A stretch of DNA of 64,000 nucleotides. Source: an uncultured Poribacteria bacterium (GTDB lineage: Bacteria > Poribacteria > WGA-4E > WGA-3G). Positions 32,994 through 42,556 of the stretch are shown in pieces. Under the pieces are notes generated by a model. The model saw only the letters and a program-made list of their open reading frames with translations, was not told the origin of the DNA and ran no database searches. The stretch's first letter is position 1. Every line of letters starts with the position of its first letter. The position numbers were made by a program, and so were the translations under genes. The stretch spans positions 4,628,217-4,692,216 of the forward strand of contig OX639992.1 of assembly GCA_951828515.1 (NCBI GenBank). Direction: 5' to 3'.

Positions 32994-33398
32994 ATGGCAT
33001 TTTTGAGACACCTCGCGCTGCGGACGAAGGATATGGAAACCTCGCGTCGTTTTTATGAAACCATCGGTTTTGAGTTTGTTGGGTATCGGGGACGCAGTGG
33101 ATTAGATCTCTCAGACGGCACGCTGAACATGACGATTCTCCAGTATAATGGCACGGAACGCCCGCCGTTTGAGGAAGGGACAGAGTTTATCCACTTCGGT
33201 ATCATTGTTGAAGATTTAGCGAAAATCTACAACACCCTTCGAGATGGCGGTTTTGAGTTGATCATGGATAATGTGAAAAAAGGGGATGAGATCGACGATA
33301 ACAAACCGCCAGAACGCTCTTTTAAGGTTGCCGATCCTGATGGAAATGTTGTCGATATTACATGCGCGACGGATGAATGGCGTGGCGTGACAGTCTAA
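32994..33398 (+). CDS. VOC-family (glyoxalase/bleomycin resistance/dioxygenase fold) protein
   Basis: 134 aa, one VOC domain made of two beta-alpha-beta-beta-beta units. The first strand FLRHLALRTKDMETSRRFYE carries the usual metal His (His6), and the second unit starts EFIHFGIIVEDLAKIYNTL with the matching His. The last strand VADPDGNVVDIT has Asp where glyoxalase I has Glu. This pattern is common in VOC proteins of unknown activity; lyase, isomerase and dioxygenase roles are all possible. It is cytosolic. A PhyH dioxygenase gene follows after about 90 bases on the same strand, under a clear promoter at 32902, so the two may form a small operon. Confidence 0.85.
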   Translation: MAFLRHLALRTKDMETSRRFYETIGFEFVGYRGRSGLDLSDGTLNMTILQYNGTERPPFEEGTEFIHFGIIVEDLAKIYNTLRDGGFELIMDNVKKGDEIDDNKPPERSFKVADPDGNVVDITCATDEWRGVTV

Positions 33399-33485
33399 GA
33401 AGAGATCGCCTCTGTTGTGAAATCGAACTTCAAAACGTAGCAAACGCTAACAAGCACATAGACTCTGTTTGTATTGGGAAGGACA

Positions 33486-34310
33486 ATGGCATTTCAATTT
33501 CAAGATTCTATGGTCAATGAATACCTCTCGGAAGGGTACCTTATCCTTCGAGGGATCGTTCCACCATCGTTGCTCAGTGATCTGCGCCAAGAGGCAGAAA
33601 AAGCCCGAGATCTGGCACACAAACTCAATGGGCCACAGACCCAACGGATTCAACCGTTATCCAATTACGGCGATGAACTGGACCTGAAACCCTTCTACGA
33701 CTACACCGAGTTACCCGAACTTCGGGGTGCTATCGAAAAATTGCTCGGTCCTGACTACACGCATGGGCACGTTGACATCATGGGGCTCCTCGTTGAACCG
33801 CTCGAATATCCGTGGCATATCGGTTGGCACCGAGATGGCGTTGTGGAGGTCCCTCTCGAAGCACGTGATGAGAGTGTCAACGCGAAGTTGGCGGAAGTCT
33901 GGTACGACCTGCGCCACTTCAATCAGGTTAATTGCGCGATTTATGCAGACTCCTGTACGTGGTTCGTCCCCGGTAGCCATCTACGACAGTGGGATATGCC
34001 CGGCGAAGAACAATCAACAAAGGACCCGAAACTACGGAAACCTGCTGAAGGTCAATCCAACGCTGAAGCCGAGCGATACTGCTTAGAGCACTGTCGGCAG
34101 TTTCCGGGTGCCGTTCAAGTGCATCTCGGACCGGGAGATTTCATGGTGTATCGGAATCTCGCTTGGCACACGGGAAACTACATAACTTATCAACCGCGCG
34201 CAACGATTCACGATGTCGTCCGCTATGAAGGAAAGAAAGACTGGACCGCCTGGCAACAAACAAAGTTAGATGCCGTCAAACGGATGAAGGAAAAACATCC
34301 AGAAGCATAG
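33486..34310 (+). CDS. Phytanoyl-CoA dioxygenase (PhyH) family protein
   Basis: 274 aa from the ATG at 33486, chosen because GGAAGGACA precedes it; the open frame begins 12 bases earlier with a TTG. The N-terminus FQDSMVNEYLSEGYLILRGI is standard. Fe(II) ligands His115 and Asp117 lie in GWHRDGVVEVPL, and distal His in LAWHTGNYITYQPRATIHD with an Arg. CAIYADSCTWFVPGSHLRQW is the family block after the jelly-roll turn. It is longer between the second ligand and C-terminus than the member at 44285. It follows the VOC gene on the same strand. The substrate is unknown. Confidence 0.88.
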   Translation: MAFQFQDSMVNEYLSEGYLILRGIVPPSLLSDLRQEAEKARDLAHKLNGPQTQRIQPLSNYGDELDLKPFYDYTELPELRGAIEKLLGPDYTHGHVDIMGLLVEPLEYPWHIGWHRDGVVEVPLEARDESVNAKLAEVWYDLRHFNQVNCAIYADSCTWFVPGSHLRQWDMPGEEQSTKDPKLRKPAEGQSNAEAERYCLEHCRQFPGAVQVHLGPGDFMVYRNLAWHTGNYITYQPRATIHDVVRYEGKKDWTAWQQTKLDAVKRMKEKHPEA

Positions 34311-34439
34311 CACTAACGCAATGACAGGCACAGAGTCAAGCACCCACCTGAAGCCCACGATCTAAATATTTTCAGAATTTAATTCGATAATGCGGATTAT
34401 AGATTCTCAGGATATTATAGTCATGGGAGGATTCATAGT

Positions 34440-35255
34440 ATGGACACGAAACAAACACAAACGAACAACAGTCTGAAGCACCCTTTTCCACAGAAACGTC
34501 CAGACGTAAAGATTGTTGAAAGCGATGATCGTATTTCCGAGATTGACTGCCCGGAACTTCAATGGTGGTTCATTGTTCCAGAGATGGGTGAACCGCACCT
34601 ACGGGCTGAGTACGATGCCATTACACTGGAACTCGACGCAATCGTAGAGATTATCCCTGCCGCATCGGCAACAATACGGGGCATTGATTGCGTAGAACTG
34701 CGCGTGAGAGAGTGGTTAGCACCGAGGGACTGGCCCCCAGTGTCTTCTCCGGATCGGATGTACGCGACACTTAACGATACGCATACAAAATGGATTTCTG
34801 TTGTTGATACCATAGATGGGGAAACGGTATCCAACACAATCGGTGACGATGGGTTTGAAGAGCAGTGGGGTGGTCCCTCGAAACGACGGATCGTAGACGA
34901 TGGTCGGTATCAACTTCAAACTGATGGTTCTTACCAAATTACCGACGGTGAGGGATTCGGCGCAGGCACTTATGATGTGACAATCGGTGAAAACACTTTT
35001 CACTGCCTACGCGTTTTAGACGTTGACATTTCTGAACCGCATGGTGGTGAACTTGCAGAGGTATTTGTCGAAAGCGGTGGACGCACAATCTTCTTCAGAC
35101 GCTACGACGGTCGCTACTTAAGAGGACACGACTTAGTGAATAAGTATCCTAACAATCGCCGTATTGTCATCAACGATATCGTCTATGTCCACAGCGATTG
35201 CAGCGGATGGGCACACGATCAGTTAACATCTGAGTGTCTTCGTCCAACCGCTTAA
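34440..35255 (+). CDS. Hypothetical protein, beta-rich, of unknown function
   Basis: 271 aa, acidic, with no signal peptide or membrane segment. Sequence character is beta-rich with several motifs of alternating polar and hydrophobic residues (YDAITLELDAIVEIIPAA, YDVTIGENTFHCLRVLDV). Trp/Tyr-rich patches (ELQWWFIVP, VHSDCSGWAHDQL) might form a binding surface. I do not recognise a family. It resembles DUF-type proteins that read like degenerate enzymes of lipocalin or cupin shape, but this is guesswork. The start ATG follows GGGAGGATTCATAGT, a good SD, and the length is complete. It is convergent with the mandelate-racemase-type gene. Confidence 0.65.
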   Translation: MDTKQTQTNNSLKHPFPQKRPDVKIVESDDRISEIDCPELQWWFIVPEMGEPHLRAEYDAITLELDAIVEIIPAASATIRGIDCVELRVREWLAPRDWPPVSSPDRMYATLNDTHTKWISVVDTIDGETVSNTIGDDGFEEQWGGPSKRRIVDDGRYQLQTDGSYQITDGEGFGAGTYDVTIGENTFHCLRVLDVDISEPHGGELAEVFVESGGRTIFFRRYDGRYLRGHDLVNKYPNNRRIVINDIVYVHSDCSGWAHDQLTSECLRPTA

Positions 35256-35405
35256 CGGACGCGCATCACGGATGAACCGTTCGATGAAAAAGAATAAGTG
35301 CTTTGAAAAAGTAAAACCTACACAACTGCTCTCCTTGCTGGCGCGGTTTGAAACCTCACTACTTTTCTGTAATACAGGTTTTAAACCGTGACCGCTGCAG
35401 CCCTT

Positions 35406-36608
35406 CTACAACCGATCGACTGTATAAGCATCCAACAACCGTTCGTCAAGTTCTACACCGAAACCGGGCGCATCGTTGAGGGTGAAAAACCCATCCTGAG
35501 GTACAGGTCGCAAGCGGCGATACAATTCGTTCTCAACGCCATCCCGAGAAGGACCGAAAGTCTCTGCCATACACGGCATCGGAAGACAGGCAGTGAGATG
35601 CAAGCCCCAAGGCATCCCTGCTTGGTGGAGCCATGTCGGAATATCCTGTTCAGCGGCTTCACGTGCGATGCGTAAACATTCCGTGAAACCACCTGCCCAA
35701 CTGATGTCCGGTTGAATCATATCTGCCGCTTTCCAGCGCAGCAACTCCCGAAATCCGTATCGTGTGAACTCATGTTCACCAGAGACAATCCAAGCCGGTT
35801 GAACTTCACGTACCAATTGCGCCATGCCTGCATAGTCGTCAAGTGGAATAGGTTCTTCGATCCATTTGAGGCGCGCATCGGTGGAGGCATCTGCGAAGCG
35901 AAGCGTATAGTCCACATCCCAACGGAGATAGATGTCCGTCATCAATTCTGTTTCCGTTCCGACTGCGTCTCGTGCGGTGTGTATCATCTCAACGTTCTGG
36001 GTAAATCCGTCTTCACCCTCAGCGAGACCATTGCGTAGCGGCAGTTTGCAAGCCGTAAATCCGTTCTCAGCGTAATAGCCAACATCGGCCCCCGTCGCGT
36101 AGGCAGGAATCTCAAGGCGTGGTGTATCCGTAATAAGACTATAGACAGGAGCGTCTACGATCTTTCCACACAGGTCGACAAGCGCGAGTTCTATACCGCT
36201 CAAGACGTAAATAACCAAGCCACGTCGTCCATAAATTGAGGTGATGTGATACAGACGTTCCCAAATCTCCTCAACATCAAGCGGATCACGCCCGATGACG
36301 AAGTTCTGGAGGTGTTTCTCAATAATTAGCGCGCCAGCAAGTCCCCCACCTCCAAGACCGTATCCTTTCAAACCCTTATCAGTGGTAATTTCTACGATTA
36401 ACGCGCCTGCCTGTGCCGCAAAGGGACCGCGCCAATCAACATGTACTGTCTGAGTAGCAGATTTCTGCCACTGCCCCTTGGCAAACCCTAAACTGGGCAT
36501 TGCACGAGGATTCAAATTGACGTGCCACGTCCGAATCCCAACAACAGTATGTCCGGTTTTCGCACGCGCTTTCCATGTAGTTGCAAGATCAGATGAATTA
36601 GATGGCAT
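35406..36608 (-). CDS. Mandelate racemase/muconate lactonizing enzyme family protein (enolase superfamily)
   Basis: 400 aa from the ATG at 36608, which has a near-perfect SD (AAAGGAGGGCATT); the frame is open to 36653. The N-terminal capping domain (about 20-130) is followed by a barrel. Metal ligands are seen as LMTDIYLRWD, LKWIEEPIPLDDYAG and VSGEHEFTRYGFREL. ACKLPLRNG carries the catalytic-type Lys, and WLHQAGMPWGLHLTA the C-terminal His. Such enzymes remove a proton next to a carboxylate; many are sugar-acid dehydratases. The nearby dehydrogenase and lactonase-like genes would fit a sugar-acid route. It is cytosolic. The next gene downstream in the gap is convergent. Confidence 0.88.
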   Translation of the reverse strand: MPSNSSDLATTWKARAKTGHTVVGIRTWHVNLNPRAMPSLGFAKGQWQKSATQTVHVDWRGPFAAQAGALIVEITTDKGLKGYGLGGGGLAGALIIEKHLQNFVIGRDPLDVEEIWERLYHITSIYGRRGLVIYVLSGIELALVDLCGKIVDAPVYSLITDTPRLEIPAYATGADVGYYAENGFTACKLPLRNGLAEGEDGFTQNVEMIHTARDAVGTETELMTDIYLRWDVDYTLRFADASTDARLKWIEEPIPLDDYAGMAQLVREVQPAWIVSGEHEFTRYGFRELLRWKAADMIQPDISWAGGFTECLRIAREAAEQDIPTWLHQAGMPWGLHLTACLPMPCMAETFGPSRDGVENELYRRLRPVPQDGFFTLNDAPGFGVELDERLLDAYTVDRL

Positions 36609-36785
36609 AATGCCCTCCTTTAGAACTCTGCTCAATTCATAAATCTTTGACACACCGAGTGAAATCCTACATTACCAAAGGCTTCGTTCACACAGAAGAC
36701 TCCTACATCTGCGTAATCTGTGTAATCCGCGATTCAGACGAAATTAACATCTCTGACACAGTTTTCAACTGCACCTACCTATAGG

Positions 36786-38789
36786 TCACGATGGCAACGC
36801 GAAATAACCGATTCCAGTAAAGAAACCGACTATCATCCATAATCCTACCATCACGTATTCACCGAAAATCAAGCCAAACGCGACGGGTCGAATCTTTCGA
36901 TACGTCGAGGCACCGCCAAACTTAAGTGCCATGTATTTAATGAACCATCCAATCAAAATTGACGACCAGAGGTGAAACGGTGGATAGGTTGCCCCCAGAA
37001 GGTAACCGATCGGATGTAGAGACCACCAGACAAAGTTTTGCCGCATCCAGAGCATAAAGCCTGTAAACCCCGCACCAGCAATCATGCTGTACACCTCGTC
37101 CCATTTCGTTTCAATGGGGAATTGGATAAGGCTGCTCATCCGTTGGAAATAGTTTCGCGGCGCGACCACGAAAGACCAACTCTGTAAAAACAGTGCACCT
37201 TTGTCGTAAATTAGCGTCAACGAAGCGTAAACAGAAACAAGGAGTGCCACGACAATTGAGACCCACAAAATCGGCATAACACGGCGACGGACGAGTTTTA
37301 CTTCATCTGCCGCCTTGAAACTGTGTAGAAAGTTTGGCATCATAAATTCGCCCCAATCGCGCAGGAAAGTCCGTTGGAAACTCAGGATCGCGAGACTCTT
37401 ATGCCCTAATGCGTTGGAACCCAAAGTAATATCAATGTATTCCGAAGGGAAGAACGGAGCCTGCACCAGCAACAATCCCCCATTAACTACCATCCAAGAC
37501 AAAACAATTGATGTGATAAAGATAGAGAGCAGCGTCACAACGGCAACCCACGTTGTTACACCTGCGATGACTAAAAATATGACCAGAACGACAAATCCTA
37601 AGAGGAATCCAAGCAGTGCCACACGATACGAGACCGGTTCGTTTGAATCGTCTATGGGTTGCCCTCCTACCGTGGAGTGGCTTGTCCTTGCGTGTCCGAG
37701 ACCAAACGTCTTCCTAAAAACTGTTATGATGTGTTCACGCCCTATCCAAAAAACCGCAGGAACAAAAACGAGATAACCCCCCATCACTTGACGGCTACAA
37801 CTAATCCATGGACCGATGCTGAGTCCGATCGCATTCATGATAATATATTGGAGTTTGAAAAAGAGATAGAAGAACCAGAGGCTGAACGAAACCTCGAGCG
37901 TGAGTAAAGAGGCTATTCCGATGACCGAAAAATAGATGACGAACCGCATCGCGGGCCACCATCCGAGGGTATGCCACGGTTTCTCGGTGAAGACGGTGTA
38001 GATATTGTAGATAAGTGGAATCTCTGGTACTCTCGGAAAGTGGGCATGCAAACCGTTAATAAGGTGCAACACCACTGGCAGTATCATGCCTGCCCAAAGG
38101 AGTCTGTTTTTAAAAAAGGTGTTGAGCAGTGTACCGCGTGCCGGTTCAGCAGCGAGCTGCACCGGAATCTGGATTAAAGGGAACGAAAACCTTTCGCGTT
38201 CTACCCATTGCTTTCGGAGGATTGTAGAAAGACAGAGCGTTGTAAAATAGAAGACAAGGACAAAAAGACCCCAGACGAGTAACGGCTTGAGCCAAAACAG
38301 CCATGGAACACTTTCACCCGGAGAAATCCCTTCATAGAAGTCTGTTACTGCATGGGGGTCCGTGACAACGAGCCATTCTGGGACGTGCGGATGGAGTGTT
38401 TCTGACCAATCATTTTCCGTTGTCGCAAAGTACTGTAGTGCAACAAGCGAGGGAAGTAGGAACTGCAACAACCCCATTGACGGAATGCCGACTGCGACGA
38501 TTAACATCATCCAGACAACGGTTAATTCGAGCGCGGAGAAGGCGAAACGCCCATTTCGCATCAACTTACGCAACGGCACATTGACGAGAAACACCAGAAT
38601 AAGAAGCCCGAAGATTGAACCAACAGGGAGATGATTACCTGCGATCTTCGTATTTTGTAGGAAATAGTTGTTGTAGGGTGTGATTGCACACATTGCCCCT
38701 ATCAAAAGTAGTCCTACGAGAATGGCAGGGAATCGGATTTTTTGGTTTTTTAACGCTTGGGTTTTCGCTCCGATTTTTCCGTAAAGCAC
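36786..38789 (-). CDS. DUF6785/DUF6784-type multi-spanning membrane protein (paralogue 2)
   Basis: 667 aa, the longest of three paralogues. Landmarks are shared with the copies at 23747 and 50676: FATTENDWSETLHPHVPEWL, then VTDPHAVTDFYEG, LRKQWVERERFSFPLIQIPV, and a C-terminal WSLHPIGYLLGA plus MALKFGGASTYRKIRP. About 14-15 hydrophobic segments; the N-terminus is basic and the first helix starts near residue 22. There is no signal cleavage site. It ends 3 bases after the sulfatase gene at 38792 stops being coding upstream (gap of 2), so the two are very likely co-transcribed. The pairing with a sulfatase suggests transport of a sulfated compound, an inference only. Confidence 0.7.
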   Translation of the reverse strand: MLYGKIGAKTQALKNQKIRFPAILVGLLLIGAMCAITPYNNYFLQNTKIAGNHLPVGSIFGLLILVFLVNVPLRKLMRNGRFAFSALELTVVWMMLIVAVGIPSMGLLQFLLPSLVALQYFATTENDWSETLHPHVPEWLVVTDPHAVTDFYEGISPGESVPWLFWLKPLLVWGLFVLVFYFTTLCLSTILRKQWVERERFSFPLIQIPVQLAAEPARGTLLNTFFKNRLLWAGMILPVVLHLINGLHAHFPRVPEIPLIYNIYTVFTEKPWHTLGWWPAMRFVIYFSVIGIASLLTLEVSFSLWFFYLFFKLQYIIMNAIGLSIGPWISCSRQVMGGYLVFVPAVFWIGREHIITVFRKTFGLGHARTSHSTVGGQPIDDSNEPVSYRVALLGFLLGFVVLVIFLVIAGVTTWVAVVTLLSIFITSIVLSWMVVNGGLLLVQAPFFPSEYIDITLGSNALGHKSLAILSFQRTFLRDWGEFMMPNFLHSFKAADEVKLVRRRVMPILWVSIVVALLVSVYASLTLIYDKGALFLQSWSFVVAPRNYFQRMSSLIQFPIETKWDEVYSMIAGAGFTGFMLWMRQNFVWWSLHPIGYLLGATYPPFHLWSSILIGWFIKYMALKFGGASTYRKIRPVAFGLIFGEYVMVGLWMIVGFFTGIGYFALPS

Positions 38790-38791
38790 TA

Positions 38792-40252
38792 TCAGCCTTC
38801 GTCTCTCACTGAAGGACGATAGAGACAGGTTTCTGCATCAACAACGCGCCCATCAGGCAGTGTGTACTGATTCGGGGTGCCTTTACCCCACGGCTCTTTG
38901 AAATCTCGGCTTCGCTCTCTATCTGAGGCTATCTGTTGCCTCACAGACTCCCATGAGAATCCATCCATGAGTTGTTCATGCAGGGATACCTCCAGTTCTC
39001 GATATGCTGTCTGACCTGCGAGGTTCTCAAATTCATCCGGATCTGTTTCTAAATCAAAGAGAATGGATTCATCTTCAGGGAAGGCAACATATTTATAGCG
39101 AGGCGTTCGGAGCATACGCATCGGTCCCGTCGTTTGGTTCGACCAGTATTCGGTGATTGCAGTGTTACGCCAACCGGCAGTGTTACCGGACATAAGGTCC
39201 GTCAGATCTGTACCATCTAAACCTTCAGGAATGGGAATACCCGCTCTGGCACACAACGTTGGGAAGAGATCGTTCAATTCGACGGGTGCTTTCGCTCGCG
39301 CTCCGTGTGATTGGGACAGATGTCTGTCTAATACGATTAACGGCACTCGCGCGGCTGCTTCATAATAACTCGATTTCCACCACTGTCCGTGTTCTCCTGC
39401 CATTTCGCCATGATCGGTCGTATAAACGATGATAGTGTTATCCAGTAAACCATCGCGTTCTAAAAGTGTGAGCAGATCGCCAACGGTCTCGTCAAGGAAT
39501 TCGCAGCAGGCGTAGTACGCTGCTCGCGCTTTACGCGCTTCTTCCAGCGGGATTTCGTCCGTTTTGAAGGTGTCCCGTAATCCTTTCGCGAAGCGATGTG
39601 TCTGCTCCAAGTGCCCGTCTGGAACGTTGGGCATATCAACAGTATCGGGCCAATACTTATCGAAAAGTCGTTTGGGTGCCGTGAGTGGGAAGTGCGGACG
39701 ACTATAACTTGCCAATAGGAACCACGGCTGTTCCGATGGTTGTGACCTTAAGTATTCGAGTGTTTCTGTATTGATAACCCGCTCTTGCAGCATACTGGTC
39801 GGGATTTCAGTGATTCCGGCGAGTCGCGTTCGTACTCGCGTACCAGGTGGGGGGTTCAGGGGATCTGTTTGGTGTCCGGCATAGCCGCGCAGGTCGCCGT
39901 AAGGTCGAGATTGGAAACCGTTGTTCTGCTCTTTTCCGCCGAAATGCATCTTCCCGACGAGTGCCGTCGCATAACCGTGCTGTGCAAAATGCGCAGGCAT
40001 CGTGAGATGCTCAGGAAATAGGACTGACCCGTTATTCCACGCTGAGCACCGATGGGCATATTTTCCAGTTAGCATACACATCCGGGAGGGGGTGCAGAGC
40101 GGGACTTGACAGTACGCGCTCTCGAAATAGGTGCCAGATTCTGCAAGCCGGTCAAGATTCGGTGTTTGGACAATAGAATTACCCTCATACCCCATAGCGT
40201 GTGGACTATGTTCATCGCTCATCAAAAATAGAATATTCGGTTTTTGCGCCAT
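38792..40252 (-). CDS. Sulfatase (formylglycine type)
   Basis: 486 aa. The metal site ILFLMSDEHSPHAMGYEG and the formylglycine signature VPLCTPSRMCMLTGKYAHR (Cys53) are intact. IVYTTDHGEMAGEHGQWWKS supplies the further metal and active-site residues. C-terminal ILFDLETDPDEFENLAG matches the family. There is no signal peptide, so a cytosolic site is likely. The DUF6785-type membrane protein gene follows after only 2 bases, indicating one operon (sulfatase, then permease-like protein). It is about as long as the sulfatase at 31083 and similar to it in the core blocks. Maturation requires an anaerobic or aerobic formylglycine-generating enzyme, not seen here. Confidence 0.93.
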   Translation of the reverse strand: MAQKPNILFLMSDEHSPHAMGYEGNSIVQTPNLDRLAESGTYFESAYCQVPLCTPSRMCMLTGKYAHRCSAWNNGSVLFPEHLTMPAHFAQHGYATALVGKMHFGGKEQNNGFQSRPYGDLRGYAGHQTDPLNPPPGTRVRTRLAGITEIPTSMLQERVINTETLEYLRSQPSEQPWFLLASYSRPHFPLTAPKRLFDKYWPDTVDMPNVPDGHLEQTHRFAKGLRDTFKTDEIPLEEARKARAAYYACCEFLDETVGDLLTLLERDGLLDNTIIVYTTDHGEMAGEHGQWWKSSYYEAAARVPLIVLDRHLSQSHGARAKAPVELNDLFPTLCARAGIPIPEGLDGTDLTDLMSGNTAGWRNTAITEYWSNQTTGPMRMLRTPRYKYVAFPEDESILFDLETDPDEFENLAGQTAYRELEVSLHEQLMDGFSWESVRQQIASDRERSRDFKEPWGKGTPNQYTLPDGRVVDAETCLYRPSVRDEG

Positions 40253-40434
40253 TAATCAATAAATCTCCTTTTTCACTGTTCATCACCGTTTTAAGCAAGT
40301 AATTCGATCTCATCTCTCCTATTTAGTTTACATGACTTCGCAGCGATGTGCAAGTGGATTTTTAGGTGAAGTAGAAATACGAAACTACGTTAACTGGAGG
40401 ATCACACGCGAATCTTTCTTATCCTGAAAATCCA

Positions 40435-42459
40435 TTAATCCTGCAAATCCTGATTCAGACGGGAAGAAACATGCGTCGCTTTTGCCTTGCTTTTTCCGAC
40501 ACCCATTCCGAGTGCTGGTAATACAGTCTCAGAAATATCAAGGGAATAGTCAAAAATCGTCCACCCTGAAACTCCTAAGGAACGCGAGAGATAAATCTGC
40601 TCAACCACCGCATCTGGCGTCAGTAGCGAATTAGTGGCAGTCGCGCCGATACCCGGATAAATGGCTACACCTTTAGGCATCAAAGCAAGTTGGTTGACTA
40701 ATAACTCCGTGAAATAGTTCGTATCCTCTGTATAGTTCATTGGACACACGAAATCGACATAACCTGCCTTTGCCCATGCGATCCAGTCCTGTCCGATAGA
40801 AGTAACACACGCTGGATAACTGCCGAAAACAGCTGTTGAAAGTTTGATGTCAGGATTCGCTTCTTCCAGCCGTTTGTGTAGCAAGCGAACAAAGCGGGTG
40901 ATTTGTTGCGGCCGCCACTCAATATACTTATCACCATACTTCCCCGTCTTTGGCAGAACCGCGTTGGGCCATTCGTCAATCTGCTGTCGCGTCGCAAGCG
41001 TGAATCTTTTACGGCACTCCTCACAGTAACAGGCGTGGCTGCCGGGATAACGGATATAATCCAGATGGATGCCATCTACGTCGTAATTCGTTACAATCTC
41101 CAGGATGCTCTCCAATTCCAACTGGACGTTTTTCGGGTGTGATGGGCAGAGCCAATTAAGCGGTTTCCCGGTTGCGGAGACTTGGGTCCGTCCATCTTTC
41201 CGCATTTTTTCAACGAATCCTTTCGGTGCCCCCTCCAAATTCCACGTAATTTTCCACACGTGCACTTCTAAATCGTACTTGCGTGCTGCCGCAACGCACT
41301 GCGCTAACTGATCTCCATATCGCGTAAAAGTCTTGCTCTGTGGTAAGATTTTACTCGAATAATGCGCCACCCCTGCCCACGCCATATTCGGGAGGATCAT
41401 GTTCACGCCTGCCTCTGCTAATTCTTTGGCAGAGCTGTCCCAATCACCCGGATAGGCACCGAGTCCAGAATGATTCCACACGGCGCGCCCCTCGGTTTCG
41501 AGGCTACTCTGCGACAGGAAATAGGCTTTTGAAAATGCTTCTCGGCTTGCCCGTGCTGTCGTTATCGCTGTATTGTAAGCCTTACTGTTATATTCGGCGC
41601 GCGCCTTCTCCATCAAACGTTTTCCTGTTTCCAAAGCGTCTACTGCTTCCGACACACCGCTTTCTCCGACAAACGTAGCCAACGCCTCAAGTCCATCTGT
41701 ATGTCCTACAGTGGTCATCATTTCTATAGATCGCTTGGCAAGCGGACGCTGAAATTCTGGAACGATATGTCCCAAGAGCGCGGCAAGCATTCGCGTCTTG
41801 GTTAGGATGTCATCTGGGAGAAAAATGTGGCTGAAAAATACACCCGCTTTGCCCAGAAAAAGCGCAGGTAGACCTGTCGATTCTCCCGCCATATTGTGCC
41901 AATACCCGATAACTTTCGTTTGAGGCGTTGTCGGTGCTGCGACTGTAATGTTCCACGATGCCTGTCTAATAGATGTCGGCATATCAGGTATTTCGGGCGT
42001 GTTCAACTCAATTGAAGCAAACTGTCCCGGGGATTCCTCTTTTAGCCAATCCGTTTGCTGCAAACCCAAAAGTGGTGCCACCGTATCCGCTAAGTTATAG
42101 GTCACGAAAAGTTTACCACCATCCGCGACGAAATTCTTCAAGAGGCTTGTCGTCTGTGTTGATACCACGCCGTTCAATGGAAGAACAATCAACTTAAGGG
42201 ATTTCAGTTGAGCCTTGGAGAGCAATGATTCTTCAATGGTGTCGGCAGTGAACCCGATGATGCCGAGCATTCGACTGAATCGTTTCGCGACAGAACGAGC
42301 ATACTGAACGTCTCCCGCTGGCACTCCGGATGTGACTGACGGTAAGACAATCGCAATCTGTGTTTGCTGCGAGACTGCAGGGTTGAAGCCACCGATACCC
42401 CAGAAAAGTACACATACGAGCAAGATTTTTAGACGATGGACACCCGTTCTGCCTTCCAC
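40435..42459 (-). CDS. GHL10-type (family 10-like) glycosyl hydrolase, exported
   Basis: 674 aa from a GTG at 42459; the frame is open to 42660 but would then overlap the upstream amidase gene. The GTG gives a proper signal peptide (HRLKILLVCVLFWGIGGF, cut near AVSQQ) and lies exactly 10 bases after the leader motif that also precedes the gene at 10435. An ATG at 42546 is the alternative. The N-terminal part (100-240) is GATase/ThuA-like (LIVLPLNGVVSTQTTSLL). A helical linker follows. The C-terminal barrel has the GHL10/DUF187 hallmark VDGIHLDYIRYPG and a paired CYCEECRKRF. It probably cleaves extracellular or cell-wall glycans. It is immediately downstream of the N-acetylmuramoyl-alanine amidase gene. 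Confidence 0.75.
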   Translation of the reverse strand: MEGRTGVHRLKILLVCVLFWGIGGFNPAVSQQTQIAIVLPSVTSGVPAGDVQYARSVAKRFSRMLGIIGFTADTIEESLLSKAQLKSLKLIVLPLNGVVSTQTTSLLKNFVADGGKLFVTYNLADTVAPLLGLQQTDWLKEESPGQFASIELNTPEIPDMPTSIRQASWNITVAAPTTPQTKVIGYWHNMAGESTGLPALFLGKAGVFFSHIFLPDDILTKTRMLAALLGHIVPEFQRPLAKRSIEMMTTVGHTDGLEALATFVGESGVSEAVDALETGKRLMEKARAEYNSKAYNTAITTARASREAFSKAYFLSQSSLETEGRAVWNHSGLGAYPGDWDSSAKELAEAGVNMILPNMAWAGVAHYSSKILPQSKTFTRYGDQLAQCVAAARKYDLEVHVWKITWNLEGAPKGFVEKMRKDGRTQVSATGKPLNWLCPSHPKNVQLELESILEIVTNYDVDGIHLDYIRYPGSHACYCEECRKRFTLATRQQIDEWPNAVLPKTGKYGDKYIEWRPQQITRFVRLLHKRLEEANPDIKLSTAVFGSYPACVTSIGQDWIAWAKAGYVDFVCPMNYTEDTNYFTELLVNQLALMPKGVAIYPGIGATATNSLLTPDAVVEQIYLSRSLGVSGWTIFDYSLDISETVLPALGMGVGKSKAKATHVSSRLNQDLQD

Positions 42460-42469
42460 TATGGGAGGG

Positions 42470-42490
42470 GTGTTTTTGCTTGGGTATTTC
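42470..42490 (-). repeat. Leader motif upstream of the GHL10-type gene
   Basis: On the minus strand GAAATACCCAAGCAAAAACAC, ending 10 bases before the GTG at 42459. The same motif and spacing precede the ATG at 10435. Confidence 0.55.
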
Positions 42491-42556
42491 CCCGATTCTT
42501 TTCGGACGTGCCGCTGGGTTTGGGAACTTGCTAAAAAAAACGTCATTGACCACCCC

